A DNA stretch of 38,865 bases from Akkermansiaceae bacterium (GTDB lineage Bacteria > Verrucomicrobiota > Verrucomicrobiia > Verrucomicrobiales > Akkermansiaceae), in NCBI GenBank assembly GCA_903888515.1, contig CAISTY010000203.1, positions 1 through 38,865 on the forward strand, written 5' to 3'. Below, one piece after another: positions 35,106-38,865 of this stretch (positions within the stretch are counted from its first letter, which is position 1; the number at the start of each line of letters is the position of its first letter). Below the pieces are notes generated by a model. That model was not told where the DNA came from and did not search any database. It saw nothing but the letters and a program-made list of their open reading frames with translations. The translations under genes were made by a program, and so were the position numbers.

Positions 35106-35789
35106 ATGATGCGTTTCCTTCGTTGCCTGACTCTCGCTTGGCTCCTGCTAGCCGCATGGAGCCGCGCCGAGCATGTGATCGTCACCGGCGGTCCCGCCCT
35201 GCGCAAATGGGAAAACCTGCGTATTGTGCCCGACCAACACGACCGCTGGTGGGCGAACTTTGTCCGGGCTTCGACCCTCCGCATGGACGAGATCCGCAGG
35301 ATTTACGGCCCCGATGCCCCGCTCGTGTGGGTGGTCTATCAGCCAGGCTATCAAACCCGCGGTCGTGAGGACGGCAAACCCTATACGACTTGGATCACCG
35401 AAGTCGCGGCCGCGCGCCACGCCACGCTCATCTGGTTCAACAACACCGAACGCTTCATTCAGGCACTCAATTCCCGACCGCACGGATCGATCCAAACCTT
35501 CGACTTCTTCGGCCACTCGAACCGCTTTGCCTTCATGTTCGACTACGGCAACGAAATCATGGCGGTTTCCGTCTCATGGCTTCACGAGCGCGACCTGCCG
35601 CGCATCAAGGCATCGATCTTCGCGCGCAATGCCTACTGCAAGAGTTGGGGGTGCCATACCGCAGAAAGCATGAGCGCCGTCTGGAAACGCGCGCTCGGAC
35701 TTCCGCTGGAAGGTGCCAAGGGCCCCACCGATTATACCGTCATCAGCTACGGACGCTTGCCCGAAGTGCACGGCAGGTGGGCAAGGTGA
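35106..35789 (+). CDS. Secreted protein with a possible caspase-like His-Cys dyad, unknown function
   Basis: This is 227 residues. The signal peptide is MMRFLRCLTLAWLLLAAWSRA. The mature part has two motifs placed as in clan CD (caspase/gingipain/CHAT) folds: a strand ending in FDFFGHSN (His137), and, 46 residues later, a strand AYCKSWGCHT (Cys183). The remainder (HATLIWFNNTERF before and TDYTVISYGRLPEVHG after) is compatible with an alpha/beta sandwich. I do not recognise a named family, so protease activity is only a suggestion; an exported hydrolase or a structural domain remains possible. It follows tpiA at 11 bp and is probably co-transcribed, which is unexpected for an exported protein. 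ATG 35109 is equally possible. Confidence 0.6.
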   Translation: MMRFLRCLTLAWLLLAAWSRAEHVIVTGGPALRKWENLRIVPDQHDRWWANFVRASTLRMDEIRRIYGPDAPLVWVVYQPGYQTRGREDGKPYTTWITEVAAARHATLIWFNNTERFIQALNSRPHGSIQTFDFFGHSNRFAFMFDYGNEIMAVSVSWLHERDLPRIKASIFARNAYCKSWGCHTAESMSAVWKRALGLPLEGAKGPTDYTVISYGRLPEVHGRWAR

Positions 35790-35942
35790 TGGCAAAGATC
35801 TAAGATATGCGGAGTGGTATTGGAAACGTTCCCTGAATGATCCAAGGCAATATCTTGACAATGCGGGACGGATCGCCATGTTTTCCGCTGTTGTCAAACC
35901 ACAACCCACCCATTGTCAGCCATGAAGACTTTTCCCGGCAGT

Positions 35943-36914
35943 ATGAACAAGATCGATATGAAACGGCGTGATTTTTTAACAACCGGTGCGGTGGTCGGAG
36001 CTGCCGTGGTGTGCGGAACGCAACAGACAGCGGCGCAAGCGCCAGTTTTATCAGGAGAAAACCACATGCCCAAACTGATTCCACCAGCAAAACCGGCCGA
36101 GTTGAATCTTTGTCTGCAGTGGGGGGCGATTCCCGGTGACGAGATCAATCAGAAACTTGATTTCCTGGAGGCGAATGGTTTTTCCGCCGTGGAGATTCCG
36201 TCTGGTGATTGGCCGATGAAGAATTGTGAAGGGATGAAAAAATCGCTGACGGGGCGCAAGCTATTCATTGCCACTGCCTGCGGCCCGAGTGACTTTTCCC
36301 ATGCCGAACCTGAGAGACGCGAAGCCGAGGTGCAGAAATTCCTGCCGGTTATCGAGGCTTTGGGCGCGATGAAAGCGGTGGGCTTGATTCTGTGTCCCGC
36401 ACGCGGCAAAGTGCCGATGGGTTTTGCAGAACTGCGTCAGGATTTTGTAACCAATACCGGCAAGCGCTTGGCGGAGCATGCGGCCAAGAATGGCACGTCG
36501 ATCGTGTTGGAGCCGTTGCGCCGCAATGAAACGCCGTTCCTGCGGCAGGTGGCAGATGGCGCGCGGATGGCGGCGGACATTGGTCCCGGGGCGACCGTGA
36601 TGGGCGATTTCTGGCACATGGGCTTGGAAGAAACGAGTTTTATGGGGGCGTTTATTTGTGCGGGCAAGTTGCTCTCGCATGTGCATATCGCAGGCTTGAA
36701 AGAGCGGATCATCCCTGGCGTTCATCCTGAAGCGGATCAGTACGTGGATGGATTCAAGGGTTTGAAAATGATTGGCTATCGTGGCGCAATCAGCTTTGAA
36801 GGTGGTTGGCCCAGGGATCCGGCCGATCCCAAGAAAAGCATCCCGCAAGAAGAAAAGACGAGATTGATTCTGAATATGGTCAAGCTCGTGCGCGAGCAAT
36901 GGGCAATGGCGTGA
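35943..36914 (+). CDS. Tat-exported sugar phosphate isomerase/epimerase-like TIM barrel (hydroxypyruvate isomerase-like)
   Basis: This is 323 residues from ATG 35943. MKRRDFLTTGAVVGAAVVCG is a twin-arginine signal, and the mature part begins after QTAAQA. The barrel belongs to the AP-endonuclease-2 / xylose-isomerase-like group: LDFLEANGFSAVEIPS, MKAVGLILCPA, GTSIVLEPLRRNETPF, MGDFWHM, LLSHVHIAGLKER and GYRGAISFEGGW. Metal-ligand positions (the Glu in VLEP, Asp in MGDFWHM, His in HVHIAG, Glu in ISFEGGW) are kept. These enzymes isomerise or epimerise keto sugars; the substrate is unknown. Base composition is lower in GC than in the pgk region, which may mean separate origin. ATG 35958 and 35922 are other possible starts. 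Confidence 0.78.
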   Translation: MNKIDMKRRDFLTTGAVVGAAVVCGTQQTAAQAPVLSGENHMPKLIPPAKPAELNLCLQWGAIPGDEINQKLDFLEANGFSAVEIPSGDWPMKNCEGMKKSLTGRKLFIATACGPSDFSHAEPERREAEVQKFLPVIEALGAMKAVGLILCPARGKVPMGFAELRQDFVTNTGKRLAEHAAKNGTSIVLEPLRRNETPFLRQVADGARMAADIGPGATVMGDFWHMGLEETSFMGAFICAGKLLSHVHIAGLKERIIPGVHPEADQYVDGFKGLKMIGYRGAISFEGGWPRDPADPKKSIPQEEKTRLILNMVKLVREQWAMA

Positions 36915-37211
36915 AATGTACGGCGGATCCCACTGCAATACATCCGGCGGCAGTAGGCGGAGTTGAACCGCCGACCATAGTATCATGAGACATATGCCGG
37001 TCTATCCAATGCGTCCCCCCACGGAAACCGCTCGCTGCGGAAGATTTTCAAAAATCATCTCGACTGGAGCACGGTTAGTCGCTCTACCTGATGAAGAATT
37101 TCTCAATGAATACAACTATCCCACTCCCCCCCCCATTTGTTCCGGTTATCGGCTCTTTACAACGACCTTCACCGGGAGAGTCATTTCCTTGCAGTAAAAG
37201 CAACTTCCTAG
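36915..37211. other. Gap with a tRNA-like T-arm only
   Basis: No gene is recognised. On the minus strand 36956-36972 forms GGCGG-TTCAACT-CCGCC, a canonical tRNA T-arm, followed by the 7-base TACTGCC. No anticodon arm or 5' acceptor strand is found. A C-rich run lies near 37125-37135. Confidence 0.4.
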
Positions 37212-37400
37212 CTATTCAATGTGACTCTCATTCTCAATGCGGCGTGCGAGGGAGACAAACAGGCGGCGGAAGACTTGATTCCGCTCGTCTATGGTGAGTT
37301 GCGCAAGTTGGCGGCCTGGCGCTTGGGGCGGGAAGGAGAGGCACATACCCTGCAGGCGACCGCCCTTGTGCATGAAGCTTATCATCCATCGGGACCTTAA
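37212..37400 (+). pseudogene. ECF sigma factor remnant (N-terminal part)
   Basis: The frame reads VTLILNAACEGDKQAAEDL, PLVYGELRKLAAWRLGREG and HTLQATALVHEAY (to 37382). This is the region 2 part of the ECF sigma-70 type common in Planctomycetes and Verrucomicrobia. After HEAY the sequence becomes HPSGP and stops at 37398. The rest of the sigma factor (continuing LRLV... in homologues, with region 4) is missing. The break falls exactly where kinase sequence begins in another frame. There is no proper start codon; GTG 37221 is the first possibility. It is a dead remnant. Confidence 0.7.
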
Positions 37401-37494
37401 ACCGTCCAACATCCTGGTCTCGCCAAACGATGACAAGCCGATGGTGAAGGTGATCGACTTACGATTTCTCGGACAAGCTCTGAGACCGGGATAG
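37372..37494 (+). pseudogene. Serine/threonine protein kinase fragment (catalytic loop)
   Basis: The frame reads IIHRDLKPSNILVSPNDD, then KPMVKVIDLRFLGQAL. This is the Hanks-type catalytic loop HRDLKPSN and the strand leading to DFG, here IDLRF with Gly changed. No other kinase subdomain is present before or after. In this phylum ECF sigma genes often precede kinase genes, so one deletion removed the 3' end of the sigma gene and the 5' part of the kinase gene. Confidence 0.7.
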
Positions 37495-37578
37495 TCACTG
37501 ACTTCCGGGCACCCGGTTGGCCCCGATATTTTTCTGATCCTTTTGGCGGAAGAATTCCGCATCCACTGGCTTGACAGG

Positions 37579-37603
37579 TGATGACAATTTTCATCTGTCA
37601 TCA
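37579..37603. promoter_or_regulatory. Inverted repeat upstream of the SIMPL-domain gene
   Basis: TGATGACA and TGTCATCA are separated by nine bases, right after a TTGACA word (37571-37576) and 24 bases before the ATG. It could be an operator or a leader hairpin. No convincing -10 box was found at standard spacing. Confidence 0.35.
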
Positions 37604-37626
37604 GCAACCCCAACATCGAACCAATC

Positions 37627-38448
37627 ATGAGTAACGAAATCAGCCCCTCCCCGCACTTACCCGCGCAAAAAAACATCCGCCACATCTCGCTGCCACCGCT
37701 TGCCGCGTTCGCGCTCGCCCTCGGCATGGTATTGTCCACCTTCATCGCTGCCGCCACTTGGAAGGACGTGCGCAAGCGCCAGGAAAAGAACAACATCCGC
37801 ATCACCGGCTCCGCCCGCGAACGGATCGTGTCCGATCTGATCCATTGGTCCGCCGGGGTCGAGGCCACGGCGGCGGACCGCACCGCAGCCTACGTCGCGC
37901 TCAAGAGCGGAACCGACAAAGTGGTGGCGTTTCTCAAGGGCCAGGGCATCAAGCCGGAGGAAATCCAGGCGCAGTCGGCATCGGTCAACGAGGTGTTTGT
38001 GACGGTCAACGAGGACAAGGTGCTGCCGGGCACCAACGTCCCGCTGCGCACGACCAAGCAGGTTTCCAAAGGCTTCAGCGCAGGGCAGCTCATCACCGTG
38101 AGTTCAACCAATGTGCTGCTCGTCGAAAAGTCCGCCCGGGAAATCACCGCGTTGCTGGAGCAGGGCGTGGACGTGACCTCCAATTCCCCCCGCTACTACT
38201 ACACGCGACTGGGTGAACTCAAGCTCAAGATGCTCGCGGAAGCCGCCAAGGACGCCCGCGGCCGCGCCGAAAACATCCTCACCTCCGCCGGCAACACCAG
38301 CGTCGGCAAGCTCGTCTATGCGGACATGGGCGTCATCAACATCAACCCGGCGAACTCCACCAACACCTCCAACGAGGGAAACAACGACACCTCCTCCTAC
38401 GAGAAGGACATCATCACCATCGTCCACGCCGAGTATCAGGTGAAGTGA
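37627..38448 (+). CDS. SIMPL domain (DUF541) membrane-anchored protein
   Basis: This is 273 residues. One membrane segment lies near the N-terminus (LAAFALALGMVLSTFIAAATW, about 27-47). A SIMPL/DUF541 domain follows: ITGSARERIVSDLIHWSAGVEATAADRTAAYVALKSGTDKVVAFLKGQGIKPEEIQAQSASVNEVF, later VSKGFSAGQLITVSSTNV, and KMLAEAAKDARGRAENILTSAG. The end has a Asn/Thr/Ser-rich strand then IVHAEYQVK. Family members (e.g. BP26, YggE) form periplasmic rings and are linked to stress; the biochemical function is not settled. The domain should be outside the cytoplasmic membrane. It is the last gene in the window, and its neighbours are the sigma/kinase remnants. Confidence 0.85.
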   Translation: MSNEISPSPHLPAQKNIRHISLPPLAAFALALGMVLSTFIAAATWKDVRKRQEKNNIRITGSARERIVSDLIHWSAGVEATAADRTAAYVALKSGTDKVVAFLKGQGIKPEEIQAQSASVNEVFVTVNEDKVLPGTNVPLRTTKQVSKGFSAGQLITVSSTNVLLVEKSAREITALLEQGVDVTSNSPRYYYTRLGELKLKMLAEAAKDARGRAENILTSAGNTSVGKLVYADMGVININPANSTNTSNEGNNDTSSYEKDIITIVHAEYQVK

Positions 38449-38555
38449 CGAATCTGAACGTTAGAATATGAAAAAAGCATTACTCTTTTTCATAGGTGTG
38501 ATTGTAGCGCCGACCAGAATGGACCTCACAACATTAATCCCAAATAAGAAACAAT

Positions 38556-38605
38556 GATAGCCAGCCATAGGCTGCCCGCAGGGCGACGCGGGCACGCGTC
38601 GGCAA
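38556..38605 (+). repeat. 50-bp direct repeat, copy 1
   Basis: It starts GATAGCCAGCCATAGGCTGC and is identical to 38619-38668. An internal stem TGCCCGC / GCGGGCA is present, so each unit can fold. The 13-bp spacer is CCGAGCGGAGCGA, giving a period of 63. Confidence 0.95.
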
Positions 38606-38618
38606 CCGAGCGGAGCGA

Positions 38619-38668
38619 GATAGCCAGCCATAGGCTGCCCGCAGGGCGACGCGGGCACGCGTCGGCAA
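38619..38668 (+). repeat. 50-bp direct repeat, copy 2
   Basis: This copy is identical to copy 1 over 50 bases. It is followed by different sequence, so the array ends after two units. Confidence 0.95.
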
Positions 38669-38865
38669 ATACCTGGAGGCCGCGCTCGCCGGTTAGCGGG
38701 TGGTCAGGCTGGGGCCTAACGAACTAACGACGGCGCACGTCGAGCGACTTACTGAGCAGTCCCTAGGTTGGAATACATTCAGTTAGCCGCAAAGAGGCAC
38801 AGAAACCACAAAAAATGAATACCATCAGGCTTATTGCGTATCTTGCGCATTTTTGCGGCAAAAAA

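Larger units (their letters stand above)
38449..38865. other. Gene-free terminal stretch with repeats
   Basis: No coding region is supported. It holds the two 50-bp direct repeats (38556-38605, 38619-38668). A CCGCAAA word near 38787 has its inverse TTTGCGG at the window end (about 38854-38860), possibly ends of a degenerate element. GGCCTAACGAACTAACG lies near 38712. Confidence 0.5.

Noticed and set aside
36940..37060. Complete tRNA gene on the minus strand
   Set aside because: T-arm fits but no anticodon stem, D-arm or 5' acceptor pairing could be found.
38556..38668. CRISPR-like direct repeats
   Set aside because: Only two units, 50-bp repeats and a 13-bp spacer, no cas genes; dimensions do not fit a CRISPR array.
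38680..38790. Integron attC site suggested by GGCCTAAC and GTTAG words
   Set aside because: No matching GTTRRRY partner at proper spacing and no integrase.

Overview
The window looks like a piece of a Verrucomicrobiota chromosome (Verrucomicrobiales or a relative), mostly GC-rich. This is judged from gene content: a ThuA/cytochrome c/beta-propeller fusion, a Tat-exported sugar isomerase-like protein, several von Willebrand A (vWA) proteins, a lysine-rich histone H1-like protein, and the remains of an ECF sigma factor next to a Ser/Thr kinase. No rRNA, complete tRNA, CRISPR array or intact transposase was found. The placement is an inference and has not been checked against a database.

Layout. 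1-3.6 kb is accessory: a BspA-type leucine-rich repeat surface protein, an orphan RHS tip with a variable tail, and a DUF433/DUF5615 toxin-antitoxin pair, all on the minus strand. 3.9-7.5 kb holds a vWA protein and a VIT-vWA protein, also minus strand. 7.6-18.6 kb is a plus-strand carbohydrate locus: GH32, sugar-porter MFS transporter, GH127 beta-L-arabinofuranosidase-like enzyme, HiPIP, the ThuA-cytochrome c-propeller protein, and a second GH32 paralogous to the first. It probably serves breakdown of fructose- and arabinose-containing plant glycans, with a periplasmic electron-transfer branch. 18.7-20.1 kb is a secreted autotransporter-repeat-like protein on the minus strand.

20.5-31.2 kb is mainly housekeeping: infC with an ATC start, a sigma-54 activator with a degenerate receiver, a TPR protein whose 3' end is thrown out of frame by an 11-C run, dapB behind a 14-copy heptamer array, an RlmI-like rRNA methyltransferase, the H1-like protein and another large secreted TPR protein. 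31.2-33.0 kb holds a 5'-truncated YfbK-like vWA gene with, on each side, a 15-bp word followed by a 40-bp palindrome. 33.1-35.8 kb is pgk-tpiA and a secreted protein with a possible His-Cys dyad. 35.9-38.9 kb has a Tat-exported sugar isomerase-like protein, a sigma factor-kinase deletion scar, a SIMPL-domain protein and a duplicated 50-bp repeat.

Most notable for follow-up: the paired palindromic elements around the truncated vWA gene, the 11-C frameshift, the infC start and leader, the HiPIP/cytochrome c/ThuA module in a glycan locus, the possible clan CD-like secreted protein after tpiA, and GH32 twins with Ser in place of the usual acid/base Glu.
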